Of a stretch of 64,000 bases of DNA, positions 41,413 to 53,212 are shown one piece after another. The position numbers and the translations under genes are program-made. The stretch lies in assembly GCA_950295325.1 (NCBI GenBank), contig OX485803.1, forward strand, positions 41,867,554 to 41,931,553, read 5' to 3'. Under the pieces are notes generated by a model. It was not told where the DNA came from. It did not search any database and saw only the letters and a list, made by a program, of their open reading frames with translations. Source of the stretch: Polytrichum commune (taxonomy: Eukaryota; Streptophyta; Polytrichopsida; Polytrichales; Polytrichaceae). Every line of letters begins with the position of its first letter. Positions within the stretch are counted from its first letter, which is position 1.

Positions 41413-43666
41413 TCACCGACGCCGTGGTCCTCCTCCTCCTCTAGCAACAGCAGGGGTTGATGGGCATTCAACAGCAAGATGTCCTCGACCACCACAATTA
41501 TTGCAAATCACAACCTGCACCTCCGTGACAAGAAAGCATTAGAAGCAAGCAAAAAAAACTAGTTACTAGGTTGAACAGTCCTTATCTCCAACCGCTACTT
41601 ATATGAAGGTCCGGTTTCAGAAAGAATACAATCAGGAATAAATAGAAAAATGACCTCAATGGACATCATTGAAAATACTCAGATGTACAACCTGCTGGCA
41701 TTCCTTGCTTTTGTGGCCTCTTTGATGGCAGTTGTGGCAAATCATTTCACTTGGATTAAAGCTGCTGGCAGGTCCGCCCCTGAGAGGAGGAGGTGCTCCA
41801 ATAAAAAGGGGACACTCCCGTGCAATGTGACCCGGTTGGCTGCACCCATTACAGACAGGACTATTCAAGCAGTCCCGTGCCAAATGCCCAGGCTGCCGAC
41901 AATTGTTGCACGCTTTCTCATTGGGGCAATCAACAGCCAGATGCCCAGGCCGATAGCAATTGTTACATAGCCATGCCTTGGGAATCCCTCCTTCCTGAAC
42001 AGCACAGCCCTTTGCTAAGTGTCCAGGCTTCCCACAACTGTTGCAAACAGGTTCACCTCGGCACTCGCTGGCAATGTGGCCTGGCTTCTTGCAGTTACGG
42101 CACAGTGGCTCTACTGGACAGGAAGCAGCAATATGCCTGCCCAAGATATACATCCACAAACGTTTAAGTGAACCAGGATAACAGTCTTTTGAAGTATCGC
42201 GCAAAGTTAGGCTTCTAAAGCACAAGAGCTCAACAAGATGAGCCAATGCCCAAGGATAAGCGCACTGGCAGTACAGAGTGAGTCCAAACAGAGCAAGTTA
42301 CAGATACAAAGTCTCTTGACAGTTGATGACAACTATCAAAAACAAGGCTAATCCCATGTACAATTCACCCTTACCAGACCAACCTTCAGTGGCATGGACC
42401 TTATATTCTGAAGTTCAAAGTAGTGTAAAAGTAGAACATACACTCACCCTGAAACTCCACAATTATTACAAACAGCTGCATTTGGACAATCACGAGCAAA
42501 ATGGCCTGTGCGCCTGCAGTTGTTGCACAGCTCAGGAGTAGCTCCCCTGTCAATTCCAAACAAAGGAACAATCCAGTACAACACAACACTTGTTCTTAAT
42601 CAGTACAAGCACACAGCCATCATCCTCATGCTCAATATCCCAATACCACAACACCACTACAAATGAATCAAAAACAACCTGAACATATTGAGCTCAGTTT
42701 GAATATAAGTGTAACTAACCCACATCCCTCAAAGATAAGCCATAAAAATCACAAGGGCATGGTTTCAAGCTGAACCACTTAAACTCCTAATGAAGTTGCC
42801 CCAGGGTAGCCAGTAGCACTCGCCATATATTTCCTTCAGGGGCATGGCCTGAAATCCTTGAAAGTTTCCAGATCACGCAATAATGAAGAAATTAGGAACG
42901 GTATGTCTGCAGGTTCCGTGAATTTCCACCCAAGGCAGAACTCGGAGGAAGTTTCAGATCATTACCCATCCAACCAACACCATCAAGAACCTCTTCAAAC
43001 CCTCAACTTTTCAATACTTCCTACCTCATCATCAATCCCACGGCAACATGATAAATTACAACCCCTGCCTCGCCCCTTCCACACCAATCCCTACTCATCA
43101 CCATCTGATCAACAAACCCTCCCTTCCCACCCTCCCTCCCTTCATTCTTCATCTCCAGAGCTCCTACAACCTCCTCATCATCATCATCTCATCCTTCACC
43201 CAATGATCAACCTCATCACAATCTCCCCACACACCACAGACTCCAAGCCACAACAACCCTCCTTCCGTCCCAACATGTCATTCGTCCAGCGCCAAACAGA
43301 CCTCCCTAATCGGCTTTCAGACCAACCCACACATTCTCTTCTTTGCAATCCGAGCAGGCAAAATTTCCCCAAACGTCCAAAGCGTGTATCCATACAGTGT
43401 TCTTGGAAATTCTGGCCCACGCATCTGGCTTTGCATTTAAGGGACGAAGTTGAGGCTGCACAAGTTGAGTGGATGCATCACCTGGATGGCCCTGACCGTG
43501 GACCATACCCGCTGCTCTCACGGGGTTGATACACCTTGTAAGGAAGGCTTCGACGAAATGTGCGCTTCCCTACAATCCCACTCTGGATTCGGCGGCCTCC
43601 CCCGCCCCGTGCTGCAAGATCGTCTAAACTCATCCCTAACTTCGTCTGTGTATCTAGGGCCGACAT
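41413..43666 (-). CDS. Nine-knuckle CCHC zinc-finger protein (GIS2/CNBP/HEXBP-like)
   Basis: Four exons (43,666-43,482; 42,546-42,448; 42,136-41,692; 41,514-41,413) have GT/AG borders, and all three junctions preserve phase, giving 276 residues. Exon 1 begins MSALDTQTKLGMSLDDLAAR and is Gly/Arg-rich. From exon 2 on, nine knuckles of the C-x2-C-x4-H-x4-C type follow (for example CNNCRRTGHFARDC, CRNCKKPGHIASEC, CNNCGGRGHLAVEC), and the C-terminus is GGGGPRRR. Several knuckles are split by introns exactly in phase. The family binds single-stranded nucleic acid and acts in mRNA translation and stability in cytoplasm or granules. Exon 1 is linked by phase and splice sites only; exons 2-4 are certain. 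Confidence 0.85.
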
Positions 43667-44567
43667 TCACTCTGCTTCCCTTTCCCTCCTCCGAATTCTT
43701 TTGTTCACACACCCCACTTCTGCTCAGACCTCCTTCTTCCGCCAACAAGTACGCCTCTCTCCTGAAGGAATACCAAACAGCATCAACACATAAATGTGCA
43801 ATTTTAGACACCAATAAGATAAGTTACCGCATTGATGTGAGGTGCAGAAATCAGGCTACTTGGTACTACCAACACCCCTCGAGACTCGAAAGAAGTGCCG
43901 GTAGCACTATCCCAATCTTCAAACACATCTGGAAACCCTACCTCCGTAATGAACGAACGTCACTATCAAGGTAGGAACCAGAAACATGTCTTTGCTCGCA
44001 TATTATAACCTATCCAACTTTATAACTTTGAGACACCCCACAGAAATTCGATCACTGTGCAAGTCAGATCTTTCCATCGTACATGTATGGAGTCCCACAT
44101 CCAAAACAGGGTCCTATCTGAGCGCACTCCTCCTGTAAAGACAATGACGGTACAAACGGTGCAGAAATCAGGTTTGTACTATCATCACCTCTCGAGGCTT
44201 CAGAAAAGTGCTGGTAGCAATATCCCAATCTTCAAACGTATCCTGAAACCCTACCTCTGTAATGCAAGAACGCCACTCTCAAGGCAGGAACCAAAAAGAT
44301 ACCTTGCCTCGCATACCATAATCTATACGACTTTATACCTTTGAGATACCCCACAGAAGTTCGATCACTGTACAAGCAAGATCTTTCCGTCACACATGAC
44401 GTTGCATCCAAAAAAGCATCCTATCTCCACGCACTCCTCCATAGAACCCATAACCCTAATGCAACTGGCATATTCATCAACCAACATGGATCCCCGATGT
44501 TCCCTCTCCTTAAGAAAAAGGAAGAACATAAATCCTTCCCTTTCCCTTATCCTTTCCCTTAGCTTAC

Positions 44568-44839
44568 CTTCTTCGCCACTCGCTCTCCCCCGCGACGCAA
44601 CGAGAAATCTTCCACCGAGTCCTTCCGAAACCCTAAGCAGTCGATACTTCGCTAATACAAAACCTCAGAAACTTAACTTTTTCGCACCAACGTAGTGCTC
44701 GGCCTTGAGAAAAGTAACGCAAGGACGAAGAAACAGATGACCTGCGGTGACGACGATGGCGAAGACAAGGACAAAAGAAATGGAGGCAAAACTGAAGGCG
44801 GGACGAAGACGAAGCCGCAGACGCAGAGAAGGAGAGAAC

Positions 44840-44875
<36 letters not shown>

Positions 44876-44880
44876 TTGCT
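44568..44880 (-). promoter_or_regulatory. Probable 5' leader exon of the zinc-finger gene
   Basis: The minus strand has a CT-rich start (complement of the GA run at 44,844-44,871), a GC-rich leader typical of plant 5' exons, and an AAG|GTAAGC donor at 44,568/44,567. No other gene on this strand is near. The intron would run to just before 43,680. Transcription probably starts near 44,870-44,890. Confidence 0.5.
44844..44871. repeat. (GA)n microsatellite
   Basis: About 13 GA units at the probable transcription start of the zinc-finger gene, read as CT on its strand. CT-rich tracts near plant start sites are common. Confidence 0.9.
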
Positions 44881-45042
44881 GTGGACTACGTTCATCCAAA
44901 GTGAACCTCATCCGCCATACATTCATCCGTCTCTCTACCATCATTAGCCTTGAGGTCGTTCGAGAACATCAAATCTATTTAAAGAAAAATAGAATAAAAA
45001 CTCACATAATAGAGTTATTCTTCAAGCATCTTCACACAAAAC

Positions 45043-45208
45043 ATTATTAAGGAGTGTGCGTTTGTTCATGTGGGCCCTGAGAATATAACCATGGGATGTC
45101 TCAACCCAGTGCAAGAATCATCAACCTTGTTTGAATTTGCACTAGGTTGGGGCATCCCATGGTTATATTCTTAGAGCCCATATGAACGAATGCACACTAC
45201 TTAATATT
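45043..45208. mobile_element. Foldback MITE-like inverted repeat
   Basis: Arms of about 70 bp (ATTAAGGAGTGTGC… with GAATATAACCATGGGATG, and the complementary …GCACACTACTTAAT) flank a 20-bp loop. The match is about 85-90 %. No certain target duplication and no coding capacity. The superfamily is unknown. Confidence 0.65.
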
Positions 45209-46811
45209 GTTATGCACGTTGTACACCAAAAATTAATACAAAGGGGTGCCAAATTGAGTAGCAGTACTTTGGAGGGGAGTAGTTGTCACTATGTATACTA
45301 CAATCACCACCTCGCTTACATCCTCACTTTACACCCACTCCTTTCTCTTTTTACGCTATTCACCCTAGTGGGCCTTGCTGGACCCATGTTTTTTTGGTTA
45401 TTATAGTGTCCATCCTCGAAAGAGGAGAGTAGTTTTGTCCCAGCTTCCCCATGTCCTGTGGACATCGGATTGTTGGCATCACGAACGGACACTCTATTCA
45501 CGCCGGCCCTTGAATTGGGACCGGAGTTTCTATCTATCTATCTACTTTAAACTTTGTAATATCATGCTTGTGGCACCAAATAGCATGTGATGTTAAGGAG
45601 TCATGTACGTACTTTTAACATGGATGCATAATTAGTGTAACATGTGAAACTATGGAATAGCACAAAGTCAACATTCTAGTATTAGCAATAATAATAATGA
45701 GGACAATGTGATGCGCACGAGCGTGTGGTTTGAATCCTCTGGTGGTTTACTTTAATGTCAAAACCCATGATATATGGAAGGGAAACATGACAACAAGGAG
45801 TTAGATTTAAATTGAGAACACCCATTTCCTAAGGTTTCGGGATATAAGAGATGAATTGGTAGTAAGGAGGTTCATATTATGGAGTTTTAAAGTGTACTCA
45901 TTACCGTGGCTCTCTAGCAGTTTGGGCAAAATATAATTAATTTTAAAGGTGCCTAAATCTATGGGAAATTAATTTCGTTGAGTGTCCCAAAAAAACAAAA
46001 ACAAAAAAACCTAAAATCACAAAATCACCATAGATGAAATTAGAAAAACCATCTATGAATTATAAAAATGACTTGGATGAATGTCTAAATTACTTTAAAT
46101 TACTTTTTTATTATGACAATTTTAGAATATTATTTCCTAGGCTACCTAACTTACTTTTGTACTATAATTAATTATTAGGCAAAAAGGTGCCCAAGCTGAT
46201 AATGAGTTACGGTATATGTCCCACCACATGTTCACTCTATACAAGCTCTATAAATTGTTGGTCCCATGATCAAAATAATACCTATCTTACAATACACAAG
46301 GCTTGGCATTGAAGAAAATTCTTCCTCTTTATTAAGACACATTTGGTTGCCCAAGAATATAATACAAGTATTGTGTTCTTTGTAATATGACATTTTGGCT
46401 CAAATGTTGTGTTATTATGGTTTTTCAAGAAAATGGCATGTTTCAATATATAACGTCATCTTGTATACTTAACAATGATACATAAGTATAAAAGAACAGT
46501 TGTACTAAAGAAATGTGTTCATGACATTTGCCCAAGGTTACCCAATGCTCATATTGTTCCCTAAGGTGTGCTTGCATGTCCCAAACTACTCATCATGTAT
46601 GAACCTTGAAATACATGTGGATCCCATCACTTATGCACGTTAATTGCCAATATTGTACGATGAATTGAGCCTAAAAAATGTTGTATTATTACAATTGTTG
46701 TAGTCGCAATATGGAGGTAAATTAACACTATAAAGTTTGGTTGACACGAAATGCGCAACCTAGTCAATGTGTTGTATAATCAAGTGTCACAATACAAATA
46801 TAAAGTGTCAA

Positions 46812-46900
46812 ACTCTCGGGGGGGGGGGGGGGGTCACTCCCTCTTGTGTTATGTAACCACGTGTGTACAAAGGGTATTTTTATGGGGGCTATTTACCTCC
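46812..46900 (+). repeat. Poly(G)-TCACTCCCTCTT dispersed repeat, copy 1
   Basis: A 16-bp G run is followed by TCACTCCCTCTTGTG, an ACGTGTG-type stretch and GGGGGCTATTTACCT. An inverted, diverged copy is at 51,511-51,600. Similarity is limited to about 90 bp. Confidence 0.7.
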
Positions 46901-49900
46901 TTGTTTGGATTTTAGGGAACCCTTCAAGTAGGAAAAAACAACTTCACCAAATATTCGGCACCCTATAGGTAATTATAAAAGAAACCCTAAACTATTTCAA
47001 ATGATGCTACATCACTTATAAACTTTTGATGTACTCATTATGTACGAAGGCAAACTGAAGACTCCAATATGGCATGTTGTATATCCACGTTGCTATGTAT
47101 TGGTGAAAGAAGAGCGTACACATCATAACCCAATCGTTCAATTTTCATTCATTTTGCATGTATTATATGTGAATATACTCATTTTATTTTATTTTTAAAA
47201 CACCCTCTATTATTTTTGTCATACTAATTTCTTTCTACCTCAAACCTAAAGTGGGGGTTTTCCCCTTATGCTAAATTATATATAATTACATGTTTCGCAA
47301 TTTAAGTAGGCTATGGTAGATCCAAAGTTTATGTAATTTTTCTTGCCAATTAATAAAAAGCACCCTATAATTGTTCTCACGAGGTTTCTACTTTTCAGCC
47401 AATCACACGCACTCCCCCCTAAGGTCAAACTGTAGATAGTTAAACTTTTCACTATAATTAAAAGTTGTGTGTGGATAAAGAAAAGTAATTACAACAACAC
47501 TTTTTGGGTGAGAAATACCATGCAAGGATTGAAAGTCAATATTTTTCATGAATATAACAATCTTCTTGGGAAACCCATTCATCAATTGGAAGTTGCCCAA
47601 AGGTTGGCTATGATCTCAATAGGGAATCCTAAATCTTGTACACCCAAATGAACTTTTCAAAACATCATTATGAAGCAAACCTTGCAAATTGCCATTTAAA
47701 AGTAGTATCCTTTCAATAGGACCTCCAATTGGTGTTGGAGAAATGATGTGGCAACCACAATGTGTTCTTCATAAAACATTTAAGGGTTAAAATCTCTCAA
47801 AAACTCATGTTTTAGTAGGGATGTTTGGACCAATTTTGATAATTTTAAAAGGATCATTCAAGTGATGTTGAGATCCCAAATAATACTAGTGAAATGAAGG
47901 GGAGGCGTTTGACTTTGCCCGGATGATGGCTCTATAAAAATGAATGTCATGACATACTTTTAAAGGCACCTAAAATGGTCATCTTGAAAGTTTGACAATG
48001 GGTTCATTTATATACAACTGTTTGTTGGCCAATGTCAAACTTTTAAACACCTTCCCTTTGTTTCACCGAAATTGGGGGTCCCAACACCACTTAGACGCTC
48101 CTTAAACATTATAAATTGTCAAAAGTGCAACGAAACTCCCTACCAAAACATGAGTATTGTAGGACTTTAAGAATTACTCTATTATGCTCATTTTTAATTT
48201 CGGTGTCTAGATACATGCAGTTGATGTTTTGCTAGTTTGGTGGACACCAATGGTGGCATCAATATGTAGGTGAATGCATGGTATGAATGAGATAGATATG
48301 TGGGTGCTAGTTGGTTATGTTTTTTCATGTCCTCCTACTTCTGCTAATTAGATTTACACAACAAAACTCGTATTGCATAGCAACTTTATGATGAAACATT
48401 TGCAAAAGTCTGATTGAAAGTCGGACATCCCTCAATCTACTTATGGTTCTCAAAAAGTGCATGTGTGTTGATTTCTAAATAACTCCATACATAGGCCCTC
48501 CCAATCGTGTTCAAATGTTGTGTGCACTTTGTTTATGACATCACTTGTGTCTAAGTAGTTATTGATCTTTATAGACATGAGTGGTGTCATAAACAAAATG
48601 CACACAACATGTGTAAGAGAAAGGCATTTTTTTAGGGATGTAACTTGTTTAGATACTTGTGGGATGCATGATGCGAGGGAGAGCAAGGATATGAAACACA
48701 TCTCAAACTAAAGTTTATGTAAGTTATCGGTGCCTCCATTTTTTGTTGGATTTCATGAATCTTGGCTTTTTTTTCCATGTTAAATGATGTTCGTGATAAC
48801 CAACCAAGCTTTTGATTGAATTTAGCTTGATTAATCTATTAATTGGAGACACTTAAAATAATGAGTGTAAGATTTAACATTTTGTGATGGACCGATAATC
48901 GATGGTAGAATAGTTTCATTGAATTCAAAAGTGTTATACTTGAAAAGATGGGTTACGTGTTAAGTAATGGAAGAGAAGTATAGGTTGACGCCAATTGCAA
49001 CTAGATTTAGAGGTAAGTATGCGCACATTGAAGGTATAGTTATCTTATTTGTTAAGTAGGGGTTTGAGGCTCACAACCTTTCAAACATTGCTTCTCATTA
49101 GTTGAGAATACCTCTTGCACTCCATTTTCAACCCTATTACACAACAAAAACCTATGGACTAACATCTTTACAACTCTGAATCGTTGCAACATTAGAGAGA
49201 GAGAGAAGAAACACTGACCATGTGATCAACATGATTAGAATGTCCGTGCGACCCACCCTTGGAATTATACCCTCAGGGCATAATACCAGTGGTGCATGAC
49301 TACTAACCCCTCTCGGGGTGGGCACTATAGTGACACATTATACTAGTTCCTAGCTAGCCACTAGTGCCTTCAGGATACCGGACATGGAATCCCCCCAAAG
49401 GGCTTTGAGGTACCCATACAACAAGGTCCAAGGACCCCCCGCCATAGTTGGGTGGACTAAGGGGCAGTTTACACCATAGACCATGAACTCATCCCACGGA
49501 AGATGCCTTATTATGCAGTACGAGTTCATGGTCTACATTTCATGGTCCGAGTTCTTAAAAAATTGATTTACAAAGCCGTTGGACCCCTCACTAGGTGTAA
49601 ACCGAATGTGGACCAAGAGGAATGACCATGCGGCAAGAAGTGGATGTGTTGATTTTTTTAATACATGCCCAAAAAGGGCAATTTTGAAAAAAAAATTAAG
49701 TTTGATCATTCCTTGTCTTCTCTTGGGCTTCACTTGTCTTCACTTCTTGTTAAATGTGTCGAAGATGTGGCTTGCAAATCTTCTCACAACAATTTTTTAA
49801 AATAAAATAAAATGAGCAATTTAATTTGTACATGCTCAATGTAATTTACATGTGACATGTACCTTGTGTTGTCACTACACTAAATAGGATATTTAGTGTT

Positions 49901-50610
49901 TGATTATATTTAATGTTGTTACCACCCTACCTTGCTCAACACTAATTTTCAATTCTTTGATAATTAATGTTAGAAGATTTCCCATTGCACTTCTTTTGAC
50001 TACCCTGATCTACAGTCACTAAACCACTATAGATTTTTGTTTTTTGTTTTGCAACTGCATTTTGTAAGAATACTGGGGTGTGTAATACGGTATACCGTTG
50101 GAAAGGTATTTTCAAGACCTTTTCAACGGTATATTACAAGCCCCAAAATCTCAAACATTGCATTTGGTAGACCAAAAAAACAAATCTGCACTTGAATTCT
50201 TGAGTTCTAGATGTCCCGCGTTGTTTGGTGAAACACGTGTGAGCCAGTTTAAGGGGTAGGGCAAGGTAGTGCTGGTATGTCCCATGGGCTATGGTATAAT
50301 TAAGGCGCTTAAAAGGCAGATTCATTAAAAAGTTATTGAAATGGTATTTCTTTGACATTGGCTTTTGCTTTTTCCTACCAGACCACCTCTCTTGCCTCTC
50401 TCACCGCAAAACCCGTTGGACCATGTCAGTGCATTTATTAGGCCTTAAAAATTGTATTTTGGGGACCTCGACCTCCATGGTCCCTCTGCCATTTTTCCTT
50501 AGTGTAACCCAAAGTTGTCCTAGGAGAACTTCAACAGCCAATCAACTGCCTTGCAGAGCCCTGGACCAACTTCATGGTCCATAGTGTTAACCGCCCCTAA
50601 GGTGGTGAGC

Positions 50611-50700
50611 ACCACGCCAACATGGGGAATAGAATCCACAACCTCCTCATTGGGGGCCATGAGCCCTAACCACCAAGCCAAGGCCCGTGGTGCCCCGTTG
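50611..50700 (-). mobile_element. tRNA-like SINE head
   Basis: On the minus strand, CTTGGCTTGGTGGTTAGGGC (A-box-like) and, about 35 bp on, GGTTGTGGATTCTATTCCCC (degenerate B box). It is related to the head at 11,911-11,980. The tail and duplication were not found. Confidence 0.4.
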
Positions 50701-51510
50701 CAAAATCACTTCTTATTGGTTCGAAGCAAATATCCTCAAGCCTTACTCTCAAGCCTACTACAAATCCCATGTCTTTGCCTTTTTGTTACGCAATAACAAT
50801 TTTATATATATAGAAATATAATTATTCTAAGCAAATTCCTTCATGAATTCCATATTGTTGATTTAAGAACATTTACATGTGAATTTCATTACTCAAACAC
50901 ATGATATGATAGTGGGTTTTTGAATTATACACGTCTTTTATAAATCCATATGCTTTATTGATTAGGGGGGGGGGTCACTCGAAAATCGTAGAAACAACAT
51001 GCAATGAAAAATAAGGTCTAATATATTCATTATAGATAAATTTTACAAAAGTGTACATATAATATATGGAGTTTTAGAATAGTGAAACATGTTTACATGT
51101 AAAATACTGTCACATATAATGGCCTCTTTTATCTAGTCAGTACATGTAAAATAACGTGGAAACAATTACTAGGGGTCGCGGGTCTAGGGTAGGGTTTGTG
51201 CTAGTGGATGAAAAGAGGTAATTTTCTGTTGGAAAAAGCTTGGATGGATCCCTTCGCAGGATGGTTGGCTTGAACGTTACTGAACCAACATATCCAATGT
51301 GGAGTTTATGTTCTCTACGTATGTGCCCGGAGGGGAAATTTGAATGCGTTGTTTGAATTGCAATCTTCTTTCCAATTTTCTTTGGTAGTATAAGTAAAAT
51401 AAAGTATTTTAAAACGATTCTCCCAAAAAATTATAATTCTAAATAGGGTGTATTAAAATACAAGCATTTACCTTTATTTTGAAAAATACCATACCTTATA
51501 ATCTTTCATG

Positions 51511-51600
51511 CTAGGTAAATAGCCCCCGATAAATAAGTCTTGAGCGCACGTGTATGCATCAATATAAGAGGGAGTGACCCCCCCCCCCCCCCGAGCTTTA
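51511..51600 (-). repeat. Poly(G)-TCACTCCCTCTT dispersed repeat, inverted copy
   Basis: This is the complement of the 46,812-46,900 repeat: AGGTAAATAGCCCCC, a divergent middle with CACGTGTATGC, AAGAGGGAGTGA and a run of C. With copy 1 it forms a widely spaced inverted pair about 4.6 kb apart. Confidence 0.7.
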
Positions 51601-53212
51601 TTCTTATGAAAAGAGTCTGAACATGTGTGATCACTTGTAGGTATTGAAGTAATATTTCTATATATAGTGATGTGTCCAACATAGGGCAACACTCTTGAAG
51701 TTGTTATCTTCTTGTGAATGCATACTTGACCAAGCCAAGATGACACCACTTCCATGTCAAAGATAATATTTTTGCAAGTCCAATAAATCCATTCACAACC
51801 TTCCTAGAGTTTGCTTTATATAGAATGGCTACATTTAATGATCCATTGACCAATGTATATACGGCCTCTTAGGCATTTAGGGGTTAAATTACCTATTTGA
51901 TATTGCTCTTACTATATCAAGGCAAATGTTTTTGATGCAAAATTATCACATGCCACAAAGAATTGAATGAAGTTGTGGTGTGAAGTTGGTGTGGCAATGA
52001 ACAAAATTACAAGTCAACATGTGGAGTTTTTTTGAGCTTGCTATGGTTTACAACACCTTGTGAAGGGGGGGGGGGTTGCAGTAAACCTTGTCCCTCCCTA
52101 GCATATTGTTAATCCATTCGATTGGATCTCACTAGACTAAATCGGGTTCTCAAACCCCAAATTTAGAGTAAATTTGACCAAAAAATACAATTCCGGGGGT
52201 ATACAATGTTCCTTGACATTTTCACCCTCCCTCCTCTAGGTGTCACAAAACTTAACCTAGTATGGAAATCATGTTGCAAAGTAAAAATACATATCCTATT
52301 TGTTTACTTCTTCCTATTTATATGCATTTAGATCAAGTTATGCCCATATGTTGCAGAGATTTGGGTCCAAAATTTCGTTTGAGGGCCGATTCAATCTAAT
52401 CAGAGTCCACGACATCAATACGAGAGCTTTGATGCCATTTTCGGAGTCAAATGAAATGATCTAAAACTAGTTTTTTTCGTACAATAAAACACTTTGTTGC
52501 GTTTTCATCTTGCTAATGGATGAATTTATGTAGGCACCATGACCCCTAGCCTGCATGATGATGGCATCTTGACATGGAGAGAGGAAACTTTCATATGCAA
52601 ACGCACCTCTCATCCCTCCCACATTAAAACTTGAGCCTATATAGGATCGTTGACAATTCATCTCAAATGACTTTGAGGAGAGTAATTCGGAGTCTTTGAA
52701 GCTAATTCCGGTGTCAAGTTAACTAAAGTAAGTAAGCGTTGAGGTGCGTATAGTATGTCAGGGCTCTTTATTTATGTTGGATAAAGGAGAGGTACGCTCG
52801 TATGCGATAATTCCCTCTCTCCGCTTGGCAGGGGAGCTAACTTGGTGGATAAGAAGAGGCTGGTGACGCCAGAATGGCCAGAAACCTCCCTCCACTTTCA
52901 CCTGCTCCATTCATCGGGGATGAAGAAGTTGGCGAAAAACGAAAGGCCGGGAGGCGGGCAACTTAATTATCAGCTTAGCAGGGAGGGCGATCGGATGATC
53001 CAAGGTGGTGGAAATTCGGTAAAACGTTGGTAAAATTAAGTAAGTGCGTCCCCAGGTCTTATCTTCATCGTCATCGTCTTCAGACTTGCTTTCCGTTTGT
53101 GGTGCACTTTCCATGGGGCATCCATCCGATCGCCTTTCGTGGAATCATCATCATCATCATCAAGAAGAGTGAGGAGAAGCGAGCAGAAGAAGAGAGGTCC
53201 ATATTCCGGTTC

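Larger units (their letters stand above)
45209..53026. other. AT-rich intergenic region
   Basis: Nearly 8 kb between the zinc-finger gene and the CDSP32-like gene, with no open frame resembling a protein. It contains three poly(G)-TCACTC repeats (46,812-46,900; 50,963-50,985; 51,511-51,600 inverted), a poly(G) tract near 52,066, a tRNA-like SINE head, a hairpin at 50,090-50,140 (GGTATACCGTTGGAAAGGT and complement) and an inverted pair around CCATGAACTC (49,483-49,535). The rest is unstructured AT-rich DNA, probably old transposon remains. Confidence 0.5.

Noticed and set aside
42858-43529. 223-residue proline/serine/histidine-rich plus-strand frame
   Set aside because: It is antisense to exon 1 of the zinc-finger gene and its first intron, with low-complexity composition and no recognisable domain.
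45717-45760. tRNA-like B box (GGTTTGAATCC)
   Set aside because: No A box or cloverleaf could be formed around it; probably a chance match.
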